From Solea solea (Eukaryota; Chordata; Actinopteri; Pleuronectiformes; Soleidae): a stretch of DNA of 64,000 nt. Positions 1 through 10,510 of the stretch are shown one piece after another. The translations under genes and the position numbers were made by a program. Under the pieces are notes generated by a model, which made no database searches, was not told the origin of the DNA, and saw nothing but the letters and a program-made list of their open reading frames with translations. The first letter of the stretch is position 1; each line of letters begins with the position of its first letter. The stretch covers positions 7,906,635 to 7,970,634 of the forward strand of contig NC_081153.1 in assembly GCF_958295425.1 (NCBI RefSeq). Direction: 5' to 3'.

Positions 1-1744
1 AAATGTGACAACAACGTCATACTTTAGTATGTCTTCCAAAATGTGACAAAAAGTCATACTTTAGTATGTCTTCCAAAATGTGACAAAAAGTCATACTTTA
101 GTATGTCTTCCAAAATGTGACAAACGGTCATGCTGTCATACTTTAGTATGTCTTTCAAAATGTGACAAAAGTCATACATTAGTATGTCGTCCAAAATGTG
201 ACAAAAAAGTCATACTTTAGTATGTCTTTCAAAATGTGACAAAAGGGTCATTTTTAGGTTGTCGTCCAAAATGTGACAAGAAAGTCATACTTTGTAATGC
301 TGTCCAAAATTTTATAAAAAAGTCATAAATTAGTATGTCGTCCAAAATGTGACAACAACGTCATACTTTAGTATGTCTTCCAAAATGTGACAAAAAGTCA
401 TACTTTAGTATGTCTTCCAAAATGTGACAAAAAAGTCATACTTTAGTATGTCGTGCAAAATGTGAAAAAAGTAATGCTTTAGTATGTCTTCCAAAATGTG
501 ACACAAAAGTCATACTTTAGTAAGTCTTCCAAAATGTGACAAAAACGTTGTGACAACGGGACAAAAAATAATGTCGTCCACATTTTGGACGACACATTAT
601 GTCGTCCAAAATGTGAAAAAAAGTAATGCTTTAGTATGTCTTCCAAAATGTGACAAAAAAGTCATACTTTAGTATATCGTCCAAAATGTGACAAAAATGT
701 CATACTTTAGTATGTCTTCCAAAATGTGACACAAAAGTCATACTTTAGTATGTCGTCCAAAATGTGACAAAAGGTCATACTTTAGTATGTCGTGCAAAAT
801 GTGAAAAAAGTAATGCTTTAGTATGTCTTCCAAAATGTGACAAAAAAGTCATACTTTAGTATGTCGTCCAAAATGTGACAAAAAAGTCATACTTTAGTAT
901 ATCGTCCAAAATGTGACAAAAATGTCATACTTTAGTATGTCGTCCAAAATGTGACAAAAATGTCATACTTTAGTATGTTGTCCAAAATGTGACAAAAAAG
1001 TCATACTTTAGTAAGTCTTCCAAAATGTGACGAAAAAGTCATACTTTAGTATGTCGTCCAAAATGTGACAAGAAAGTCATACTTTGGTATGTCTTTCAAA
1101 ATGTGACAAAAACGTCATACTTTAGTATGTCTTTCAAAATGTGACAAAAGTCATACATTAGTATGTCGTCCAAAATGTGACAAAAAAGTCATACTTTAGT
1201 ATGTCGTCCAAAATGTGACAAAAAAGTCATACTTTAGTATGTCGTCCAAAATGTGACAAGAAAGTCATACTTTGTAATGTTGTCCAAAATTTTATAAAAA
1301 AGTCATAAATTAGTATGTCGTCCAAAATGTGACAAAAACGTCATACTTTAGTATGTCTTCCAAAATGTGACAAAAAGTCATACTTTAGTATGTCTTCCAA
1401 AATGTGACAAAAGGTCATGCTGTCATACTTTAGTATGTCTTCCAAAATGTGACAAAAAGTCATACTTTAGTATGTCTTTCAAAATGTGACAAAAACGTCA
1501 TACTTTAGTATGTCTTTCAAAATGTGACTAAAGTCATACATTAGTATGTCATCCAAAATGTGACAAAAAAGTCATACTTTAGTATGTCGTCCAAAATGTG
1601 ACAAAAACGTCGTACTTTAGTATGTCGTCCAAAATGTGACAAAAAAGTCATACTTTAGTATGTCGTCCAAAATGTGAAAAAAGGTCATACTTTAGTATGT
1701 CTTCCAAAACGTGACTAAAAAGTAATACTTTAGTGTGTCTTCCA
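1..1744. repeat. Satellite array, about 38-bp unit
   Basis: About 44 head-to-tail copies of a roughly 38-bp unit built from TCCAAAATGTGACA, an A-rich run, GTCATACTTTAGTATGTC. Each unit contains the short inverted repeat CATAC-TTTA-GTATG. Units differ by A-run length and by scattered substitutions (TCTTCC versus TCGTCC). Longer-range order is visible: rare variants at 171-180 (GTCATACATT) and 291-299 (TTTGTAATG) recur at 1150-1159 and 1271-1279, a spacing of about 980 bp. The array runs off the left edge of the window. No protein is supported here. Confidence 0.95.
568..600. repeat. Inverted satellite unit forming a hairpin
   Basis: Within the array, 568-580 (ATAATGTCGTCCA) faces an inverted copy at 586-600 (TGGACGACACATTAT) over a 5-base spacer, with a two-base AC insertion in the right arm. 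It marks a short inversion of part of a unit inside an otherwise uniform direct array. Confidence 0.8.
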
Positions 1745-3000
1745 TGAGCAGTTGGCCCCTTTGTCGTTGCAGAGTGACTCTCTGCGGCTGATTCTTAACA
1801 GGTGTGACTGTAAACGACCTAAGGCAGGATTCGGTAGGTGAAGCTGGAGCAGGGTGACCCAATCACAGTGCAGTAGAGCAGGCAGGCCGAGGCAGGCAGG
1901 TGACTTGGCCCGTTTCTCAATACTCAAGTAAGCAAGTATGTACTTGCTTACTTGGGAAGTATATACTTGAGAAGTACGCTGGGAGTATATACTTGCCAAG
2001 TACGGGAGTACACAAGTATGTGGCTGTTTCTCAATACTCAAGTAAGCAAGTACGTATGTATTGTTCTGCTGTTTGAATGGTGGATATATATATATATACA
2101 TATATACATATACATATATATGTACTACTCTATAAATATATAACTTGTACAAATATATACTACTCTGCATATTTAATATTTACATATTATATTTAAATAC
2201 AGATACAATGATTTTAATATAAATCTAAAATTCAGTTAAGTTAAAATAAAAAAAAATAAAACATTAACAATGTACAAACTTTCAAACTGTCAGGTCAAAA
2301 CGTTTCCATTAAAAACAAAATAACACGTCAACAACAAATCTATGGATCACACCGAGCATGTAATGACAGCGACGTCTGAGCCAGCGGATCATTTCATCAG
2401 GACAGGCCGAATTAACGCTGCTCTGTGCCGGGCACAGTGAGCACCGGGCGTCTGCAGAGGCGGAGCTGATCACCTCCGACAAACGTCGCCGCCAAACTAT
2501 AAATACGTCATATCTTAATACACAAACCACATTTTTAAATTCTAAATGACTCATTTCTCGCCTCAAATGATGTTAAAACTTTGTTCCGGGACACAGAAAA
2601 ATATTTATTTCAGATTTATATTTATATTATCTGCTGCTATGCTCCGCCGAAATGTATTCTGGGATACATGGCCATCCCAAGTACGCTTAAGTCACCTCCG
2701 ATGCATACTTGGTAAAAATGGGCGGAGCGAGAACACTTCTGGGTTTGAGAACCGTCCTTGCTGTTCGCTTACTTGAGAATTGGAACAGAACTGGGACTGA
2801 GGCTGATGACGTTTTCACAAGTACGGGAGTACGCAAGTACGCACAAGTACGCACAAGTATGGATATTGAGAAACGGCCTTGGTGGTGGAAGACCAGGCAG
2901 GAACCAGAGCCACCAATCAGGAGAAAGGGCTGGCACACGTCTTCTGCATACTTAACACATGACAAACACTTGGGGCAGGGCGTCACAGCCATGGCCGTGA
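1745..3000. other. Non-satellite segment interrupting the satellite
   Basis: Satellite units stop at about 1744 and resume at about 3001, so this segment is an insertion in the array or a junction between two arrays. It holds the DNA transposon at 1909-2877 plus about 165 bp and 120 bp of unique flanks. A TA-rich run lies at 2083-2160. The open frames seen are short and lack codon or domain signal. Confidence 0.6.
1909..2877. mobile_element. Non-autonomous DNA transposon, 5-bp target duplication
   Basis: The left end (CCCGTTTCTCAATA from 1909) and the right end (reading inward, GCCGTTTCTCAATA from 2877) are inverted copies. Both termini continue with repeated ACTTG/AAGTA motifs forming sub-terminal repeats. 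The 5-bp sequence CTTGG occurs immediately outside both ends (1904-1908 and 2878-2882). The 969-bp interior has no transposase-like frame, so it would need a transposase in trans. The superfamily is not certain. Confidence 0.75.
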
Positions 3001-3090
3001 CAATGTGAAAAAAGTCATACTTTAGTATGTCTTCCAAAATGTGACCAAAAAAATACTTCAGTAAGGATTCCAAAAAGTCACAAAAAAAAT
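3001..3090. repeat. Satellite units right of the insertion
   Basis: About two degenerate copies of the same 38-bp unit as 1-1744 (AATGTGAAAAAAGTCATACT and following), decaying into unique sequence by about 3090. Confidence 0.85.
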
Positions 3091-4040
3091 CTTAACAAAC
3101 AGAGCCATGGATATATTGAGTTCCTTTTGATGAGGAAATAAGTAAATAAGTGACAAAGCCAAAATTAAAACCATCATTTAAACCATCAAAGAAATAAACC
3201 AGCTTTGTCCAAATCAAAGCTGCAATTTATGTTGTTTCTAGATTTTCCTTTGAATACAGACGAGCAAACACAAACACCAGCCAGTGTGAGTGTGTGTTTT
3301 TATGCCAGTAAAGAAAAATACCTCACTTCAAAGAGGTTCCTTGGCATCTGTATCCGTGAACACAGCTGCTTACAGGAATTAAAAAAGTTTTTTTCCTCCT
3401 TTTCACTCCCTCATTCTGCACTGTCTGACCTCTGCAGGGGTCAAACCAACCACATTTATAGTTAAACAGGGCGGTGGTTTGAAAGGCCTTCAGAACCATT
3501 TCTTTACTTTTATCTGTGGGATTAAAGTCAACATCCCTGTGTTTAACTGTAGATGAAGCTGACATAAAAATAATAGTATTTGCAACTGTCAAGTATTTTT
3601 GACAAGTACCTGATGTTAACCTGACTCTGATACCAGCCTGATTGGTGAGAACATGGCTCCCACAGACACAAAGGCCTCTTAACAAGTGTAACATAATACA
3701 CTCTTCACCTGCTTAAGGCTGCAGTATTTTAATGAATATGTTTATCACTTTTCATCAGTGAGATCACTGTTCAGTCTTCTCTGACTGAAAACTGAGGTTT
3801 GTGGCACATTGCAAATCCACTCACTGCCCTCACCAAAACCCATAGCCATACCCATCTGCGATTTTACATTACGGCACATATGAGTTGTATATCTTCTACT
3901 ACCTCTATTAGTAAGTTCAGCTGTGTTGTTTAGTAATTGAAGCGTTTGAAATACTTTGTTTGGATTTAGTTAAGAACCTAAAAGTTACCAAATGAGGGAG
4001 AAAAAGACCGAAAGCCCCCTGCGTCCCTGCAGGCTAAAAA
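3091..4040. other. Intergenic, no gene seen
   Basis: AT-rich unique-looking DNA. The open frames are short, lack recognisable domains and have no splice context that links them. The right end grades into a dispersed repeat whose TTTTCTCTATGG motif recurs elsewhere in the window. Confidence 0.6.
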
Positions 4041-4083
4041 TGTTGATTTTCTCTATGGAATTTGGTGCAGGAGTGCAGCCTTA

Positions 4084-4724
4084 CCCTGGATTTCCACTGG
4101 ACGCGGAACGGCCGCGGAACGGCCGCGGCGCGGTTCTGCTTCGTCCTCTCCCAAACGTCAATCCCCACCGGGCGCGTTACTGCAGCGGCGCGGAGCCTTG
4201 GGAGCCAGCGGTATTCACGGAAGATCGCGCGATAATTTCGAACGGACGCGAGATCCCGCGATAGACTGTGTGTATAAAGGAAACAACAACAACACAGCTT
4301 CTTTCATTTCTCCACTTCCATAATCAGTCTCTCGTCGTCCATTGTCTCCGAGACCCTCGGATCAAATGACTGTTGACCTGGGAGCACCGGTTATGACGTA
4401 ACGTTGAGGTGAAGTTGTGACCTGCGTATTGTGTTTTATTTTGAAAGGGGGGCGGAAGTGTTTTACTTTGATACTGTGTCGGATTTCCTGTCTTGTGCGA
4501 TCTGCTTCGTTGAAATTTACGAGGTTCAGCAGCGGCAACGGAAAAAATAGAACTGATTCCTATCGATAGCGCTGCGGCGCGGCAAGCCGCTTCTGGGCCG
4601 CTGCTGATCCGCGCCGCAGCGCGGCCGGTGGGAATGCTCACATTGATTAGAATGGAAGCGATTTGCAACGGCTACCGTTCCGCGGCCGTTCCGCGGCCGT
4701 TCCGCGTCCAGTGGAAATCCAGGG
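4084..4724. mobile_element. PIF/Harbinger-like MITE with 45-bp perfect TIRs
   Basis: A 641-bp element with 45-bp terminal inverted repeats that match base for base (4084-4128 against 4680-4724), starting CCCTGGATTTCCACTGGACG and continuing with GGAACGGCCGC repeats. The 3-bp duplication TTA flanks it (4081-4083 and 4725-4727), which fits the TWA target preference of PIF/Harbinger. No transposase is encoded. GC content is far above the surroundings. It sits in the first 10 bases or so of the LINE and must be younger than the LINE insertion. Confidence 0.88.
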
Positions 4725-4775
4725 TTAGGAGGTCACAAGCCAGTGTCTTTTTGAGCCGGTCCCAAGCCCGGATAA

Positions 4776-7700
4776 ATGCAGAGGGTTGCGTCAGGAAGGG
4801 CATCCGGCATAAAACTTGTGCCAAAACCAAATATGCGAATCAAACCTATGACTTCCATACCGGATCGGTCGAGGCCCGGGTTAACAATGACCGCCATTGG
4901 TGCCCATAACCTACAGGGTAACAGTGGAAATTGGGCTACTGTGGGTCGAAGTCGAAGGAGGAGAGGAGGAAGGCGGGTTCAGAAAGAGAGAGAAAAGAGG
5001 AAAGGCAAGAGTCTGGGACTGAGAGTAGGGACTTCGGGAAAAGCTAGAGAGTTGATTGACATGATGCAGAGAAGGAAGGTGGATATACTGTGTGTCCAGG
5101 AGACCAGGTGGAAAGGTAGCAAGGCGAAAAGCTTAGGTGCAGGTTTTAAATTGTACTACTATGGTATTGATAGAAAGAGAAATGGAGTAGGGGTTATCCT
5201 AAAGGAGGAGTTTGTTAGGAATGTCCTGGAAGTGAAAAGAGTGTCAGATAGACTGATGAGTCTGAAGCTTGAAATTGAAGGTGTGATGTTAAATGTTATT
5301 AGTGGCTATGCCCCACAGGTGGGGTGTGAATTAGAGGAGAAGAAAACATTCTGGAGTGAGTTAGATGAAGTGATGCAGAATATTCCCAGAGGTGAGAAAG
5401 TGGTAATTGGTAAAGTCTTCAATGGACATGTTGGTGCAGGAAATAGAGGTGATGAAGGAGTGATGGGCAGGTTTGGTATCCAAGACAGGAACACAGAGGG
5501 ACAGATGGTGGTAGACTTTGCAAAAAGGATGGAAATGGCTGTAGTGAATACTTTTTTCCAGAAGAGGCATGCGCATAGGGTGACTTATAAGAGTGGAGGT
5601 AGGAGCACACAGGTAGACTACATCTTGTATAGACGATGTAATCTGAAGGAAATCAGTGACTGCAAAGTAGTGGTGGGTGAGAGTGTAGCAAGTCAGCATA
5701 GGATGGTGGTTTGCAGGATGAATCTGGTGACAAGGAAGACGAAGAGGACAAAGGCAGAACAAAGGACAAAGTGGTGGAAGCTGAAAAGAGAGGACTGTTC
5801 TGTGGCTTTCAGGAAGGAGTTGAGAAAGAATCTGGGTGGTCAGGGAGAGCTCCCAGATGACTGGACAACTACAGCTAATGTAATTAGGGAGACAGGTAGG
5901 AGAGTACTTGGTGTGTCGTCTGGAAGGAAAGTAGATAAGGAGACTTGGTGGTGGAATGGGGAAGTGCAGGAGTATATGAAGAGAAAGAGGTTAGCAAAAA
6001 AAGGGGGACACTGAGGAGACTGAAGAGAGCAGACAGGAGTACAGGGAGATGCAGCACAAGGTAAAGGTAGAGGTGGCAAAGGCCAAACAAAGGGCGTATG
6101 ATGACTTGTATGCTAGGTTGGAAAGTAAGGATGGAGAGAATGATTTATACAGGTTGGCAAAACAGAGAGATAGAGATGGGAAAGACATCCAGCAGGTTTG
6201 GGTGATTAAGGATAGAGAGGGACATGTGTTGACAGGTGCCACAGAAGTAATGGGAAGATGGAAAGAGTACTTTGAAGAGCTCATGAATGAAGAAAATGAA
6301 AGAGAGCAAAGGGTAGAAGAGGTGACTACTGTGAACCATGAAGTAGCAGAGATTAGTAAAGATGAAGTGAGGGGGGCATGGAAGAGGATGAAGAATGGAA
6401 AGGCAGTTGGTCCCGATGATATACCTGTGGAGGTATGGAAGTGTCTAGGAGAGGAGGCAGTAGAGTTTCTGGTTAGACTATTCAACAGGATCTTAGAGAG
6501 TGAGGGGATGCCTGAGGAATGGAGAAGAAGTGTGATGGTGCCCATTTTTAAAAATAAGGGAGATGTTCAGAATTGCCGTAACTATAGAGGAATAAAGTTG
6601 ATGAGCCATACAATGAAGTTATGGGAAAGGGTAGTTGTAGGAGCCAAATTGACATTTGTGTTAAATTTTAGTTTTCTTTCCTTGTGTGTGTGTGAGTGTG
6701 TGGCTTAGTGAATGTTTGTGTAAGAGCACTTGGCCAAAGAGGTCTTTACCCCCACCTACAGGAGGATTGGGAGACCAAAGGTGGAGCCCAAGGGGGAAGA
6801 AGCCCTTAAAAGACCTGAGGTCACAGCAGCTGGGCGTGGCTGAGAGGGCAAACATTTCTTTGACCGTGTTGAAGCCATGAATCAGTGTTAAGCCATATGA
6901 CTTTAAGTTTATTTTAATTTGTCATCCTACTTTGTATCAATAAATCGCTAGAAGAACAACTAGATCAACCTTCATCTCATTCATTCTTCATCTGCACGCA
7001 TCAAAACCACACCAACTCAGTCACCAGTAGCAGCTCCAAGGCAAAGAACAAAGTAAAGGGTGGAACAGCTGCTACAGACTAGTCTGGAAACTAGACTGAA
7101 AGCAGAAGTCAACATTTGTGAGAAGTCAACATTTGTGAGCAACAGTATGGTTTCATGCCTAGAAAGAGTACTACAGATGCAGTATTTGCTTTAAGAATGC
7201 TGGTAGAGAAATACAGAGAAGGTCAGAGGGAGCTGCATTGTGCCTTTGTAGATCTGGAAAAAGCCTATGACAGGGTGCCGAGAGAGGAACTATGGTACTG
7301 TATGAGGAAGTCTGGAGTGGCAGAGAAGTATGTTAGACTGGTGCAGGACATGTATGCCAACTGTGAGACAGCGGTGAGGTGTGCTGTAGGTGTGTCAGAG
7401 AAGTTCAAGGTGGAGGTGGGACTACATCAGGGTTCGGCTCTGAGTTCCTTCTTGTTTGCGGTGGTGATGGACAGACTGACAGATGAGGTTAGACAGGAAT
7501 CTCCATGGACTATGATGTTTGCAGATGACATTGTGATCTGTGGTGAGAGCAGAGAATGAGAGGAAGCCAAGTGGAACCATGAGGCTACAGGGAGTGGAGA
7601 TAAAGAAGGTGGAGGATTTGAAGTATTTAGGGTCAACAGCCCAGAGCAGTGGAGATTGTGGAAAAGAGGTGAAGAAACGTGTTCAAGCTGGTTGGAATGG

Positions 7701-8181
7701 GTGGAGAAAAGTGTCAGGGGTAATGTGTGATAAAAGAGTATCAGCCAGAATGAAAGGAAAGATATACAGGACAGTGGTGAGACCAGCGATGCTGTATGGT
7801 CTAGAGACAGTGGCACTGAGGAAAAGAGAGGAAGCAGAGCTGGAGGTAGCAGAGATGAAGATGTTGAGGTTCTCTTTGGGAGTGACGAAGATGGATAGGA
7901 TCAGGAATGAGTCAATCAGAGGAACAGCACATGTTAGATGTTTTGGAGATAAGGTCAGAGAGGCCAGAATGAGATGGTTTGGTCATGTACAGAGGAGGGA
8001 TAGTGAGTATATTGGTAGAAGGATGCTGGGGTTGGAACTGCCAGGCAGGAGGTCCAGAGGAAGACCAAAGAGAAGGTTTATGGATGTAGTGAAAGAGGAC
8101 ATGAAGTTAGTTGGTGTGAGAGAGATGGATACAGAGAACAGGGTGAGATGGAGGAGGTTGATTCACTGTGGCGACCCCTGA
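4776..8181 (+). pseudogene. RTE endonuclease-reverse transcriptase ORF, disrupted
   Basis: Four blocks in changing frames. Block 1 (4776-6014, likely translation start ATG 4887) is the endonuclease: VDILCVQETRWKG, a GYAPQ segment and the SQHRMVV end are present, but the motif normally read as GxDFNGHVG is KVFNGHVG, so the catalytic Asp is gone. A frameshift in the A7/G5 run near 5998-6009 moves the frame to block 2 (6049-6635, linker and start of RT with GKAVGPDDIPVE). An LTR-like insertion separates block 3 (7077-7559, RT core with DLEKAYDRVPRE, LHQGSALS and FADDIV). A deletion and frame change near 7556 lead to block 4 (7540-8181, C-terminal RT/thumb, GRPKRRFMD). It cannot make an active protein. 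Confidence 0.9.
6636..7076 (+). mobile_element. Probable solo LTR inserted in the LINE
   Basis: A 441-bp segment interrupts the RT frame. It begins TGTAG and ends CTACA, the short inverted ends expected of an LTR, and contains a TTAAAAG TATA-like box near 6808 and AATAAA at 6939-6944. No internal retroelement genes and no second copy are present, so solo LTR is the simplest reading. Clear target duplications were not found, so the exact ends could move by several bases. The family is unknown. Confidence 0.55.
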
Positions 8182-8227
8182 AGGGAGCAGCCAAAAGGAA
8201 AAGAAGAAGAAGACTTTGGTGCAGGAG

Positions 8228-8911
8228 ATTGTATGATTTACAAACTTAAATTTCTGGGTGAAAATTGTTATCTGACAATGGGATAAAGTAGTGACCATGT
8301 TCTTGAGATATGGCACAGATTTTATGAAGTGAGACTTTCGTTAAGTGACTAATCTGGTTTTCCTTGTGTCCCTGGTGGCGGCTATGTTCTGTGTCAGTAC
8401 ATTTCCTTTCAGAGAAAAAGTACCTGGAGATAATTCGTTGTAATTCGGTGGGACTACATTTGAATTTAACTTCGCCAAAACACACATTCTAGTTTCTATG
8501 CTAAGCTAGGCTAAGCTTGGATAAACAACCGCTGGTTTCAGCCTGTCTTATCTTCACATCTGACTTAAGGCATGAAAACAAATACATGTAAAGAAAGTAC
8601 AGCGTCAAAATACTGAACCATCAGCCGCTGCTACAATAGCAAATAAGGAATAAGTTGAATTCACATCTTTCACTTGCATATTAAATATTTAAAAGTTTGT
8701 AAGCAAGTACCTAGTACCTTAGAGCACAATTGTGCATATAAATCAAAATTCAATTTAACTGTCAGTGTATGTCATCAAACACACGTGCTAGTGGCTGGCA
8801 GTTCCCCAGGTTCTAAGATAAACTAAGATAAATGATAAGCCAATCTCAACATATGACTTATGATATAAAATGCATGATCTCTAAATATTGAACCTTAAGC
8901 CGTTATTAGCA

Positions 8912-9001
<90 letters not shown>

Positions 9002-9940
9002 TATGTTTAGTAGGATTTCAAATATTTTCTTTAAAATAGTGTAATAGCAAGTGTAATTTCACACATTTGTCATCTGTGTCAGATTTACAGCCGGCAGTAG
9101 CAAGTGCACACTCGCCCCTGATCCCCCGTGTGACATGAGCAAGTTGGATCAATCATCATCACACATCATCTTAGTGTAGTTCACACAATACACATAACCG
9201 AAAGGGAAAGCGGGAGAAGCAAAAGCTTATCTAGTCCCGCCATCATTACCCACAGAATACATATTTTCATTGTACAATACATAATTTCATCATACAAATT
9301 TTTTTTCTTAGGACAGTTTGGAACCTTCCACTGTCTGACACCCGTGACCGATACGGTAAAGGATTTTAATGTAGTTCTTACCCTTCTCTGCCTGAACATC
9401 ATGTTCCCTCTTAGATTGTGTCCCTCCCCTCTGGTCTGGAATAATATCTGTAGATTGTGAGGGAGGCTTTTGTTGGCAGCCATGTACATCATCTGTACTG
9501 TGCGGTAGTTTATTAAGTCATATACTATGAGTATTTTTGATTTGATAAATAATTGATTTGTATGTTCCCTTTAATTGGCATAATGTAGAATTCTCAAGGC
9601 TCTTTTTTGGAGTATAAACAGTGGCTTTATAAGTGTGTCCCCAAAACTCTGTACAGTATTGCAGGTGTGGAGAGACTAGTGCGCCAATACAACAAATATA
9701 GTGCCTTCTGATTTAGTAGTTTTTGTGCCTTCCAAAGTATGGACACACTCCTCCAAAGTATGTTCAGCATAAACCCACAAGGAGTGAAACGCTGGGTGTG
9801 TCTGAGATTACACGCTCCAGTGTGGTCACAGAATGCACAACTAAAAACACTGTGTTGTTCGAGAAGGAGCTGCCTGGATTAAAACACTGAGAAATGTAAT
9901 CAGGAAATTGCTAATGAGTTTTATCAAGACTTAGATGAAT
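8228..9940. other. Intergenic; (TA)n microsatellite at 8915-9004
   Basis: AT-rich DNA without a gene I can support. The one clear feature is a run of about 90 bases of (TA)n passing into (TACATA)n at 8915-9004. Open frames here have no domain signal. Confidence 0.6.
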
Positions 9941-9959
9941 GAAGCTGCGTCAACACTGT

Positions 9960-10510
9960 AAACGTGGATGTATGTGTAAGTATTTCAGGGTTCAGAAGAC
10001 CTGATTGTCGGCTTAGGGTTTGAAATAGGTTTAGGTTTAGGTTTAGGTTTAGGTTTAGGTTTAGGTTAAGGGTTAAGGTTAGGGTTAGGTAAGGGACTAG
10101 GGAATGCATTTTGTCAATGATGTGTCCTCACTAAAATATAAAAACAAGTTTGTTTGTGTGTGTGTGTGTGTAAGTATGTAATTCATACACACACACACAC
10201 ACACACTGGTTTTGCATTCTTTGTGTGGACATAATGCATTATGTACCCTTACCCTAAACTTAACCATCACAACTAAATGCCTACCACTATCCCAAACCAA
10301 ACCCAATTCTAACCCCGGCCACTAATCAGTTAATGTCTAACCTTAACCTTAACCACAATTCAAATCTTGGCTGTAAACTTAACCAGTTCCTCAGAAATGA
10401 TGTTCTTTGTCTCATTAAGACCAGGTTTTGTTCTCCATGAGGACTGCTGGTCCTGACAAGGTCTGTCCAGTCTTGTCTGTGACCTTTTACTAGTATCCTA
10501 TTCTCTGCAT
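9960..10510. repeat. Inverted low-complexity repeat with telomere-like tract
   Basis: The left part holds about seven GGTTTA hexamers (10027-10066) passing into AGGGTTAGGG-type sequence (10066-10092). The right part (10245-10380) is rich in the complement (ACCCTAAACTTAACC, AACCTTAACCTTAACC). Between them is a hairpin of (GT)n at 10155-10177 facing (AC)n at 10184-10206. The right end (10375-10500: TCAGAAATGATGTTCTTTGT, then ATGAGGACTGCTGGTCCTGA) resembles a dispersed fish repeat. The whole looks like an old element with internal simple repeats, not a chromosome end. Confidence 0.6.

Larger units (their letters stand above)
4074..8214 (+). mobile_element. RTE-clade LINE (Expander-like), broken, with 13-bp target duplication
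   Basis: Non-LTR retrotransposon flanked by a perfect 13-bp direct repeat, TTTGGTGCAGGAG, at 4061-4073 and 8215-8227. The 5' region (4728-4890) carries the GC-rich leader typical of fish RTE elements. The body encodes an apurinic-type endonuclease, then a reverse transcriptase, and ends with GCGACCCCTGAAGGGAGCAG followed by an AAGAAGAAG tail instead of poly(A), as is usual in this clade. Two later insertions lie inside it: a PIF/Harbinger-like element (4084-4724) and an LTR-like segment (6636-7076). Because the target duplication lies outside both, the order of events is clear. Confidence 0.9.

Noticed and set aside
1..1744. CRISPR-like array
   Set aside because: The direct repeats have no unique spacers, the whole unit repeats, and the sequence is eukaryotic satellite.
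5306..7816. Antisense frames of 60-184 aa
   Set aside because: They are mirror frames of the purine-rich LINE coding strand and lack domains.
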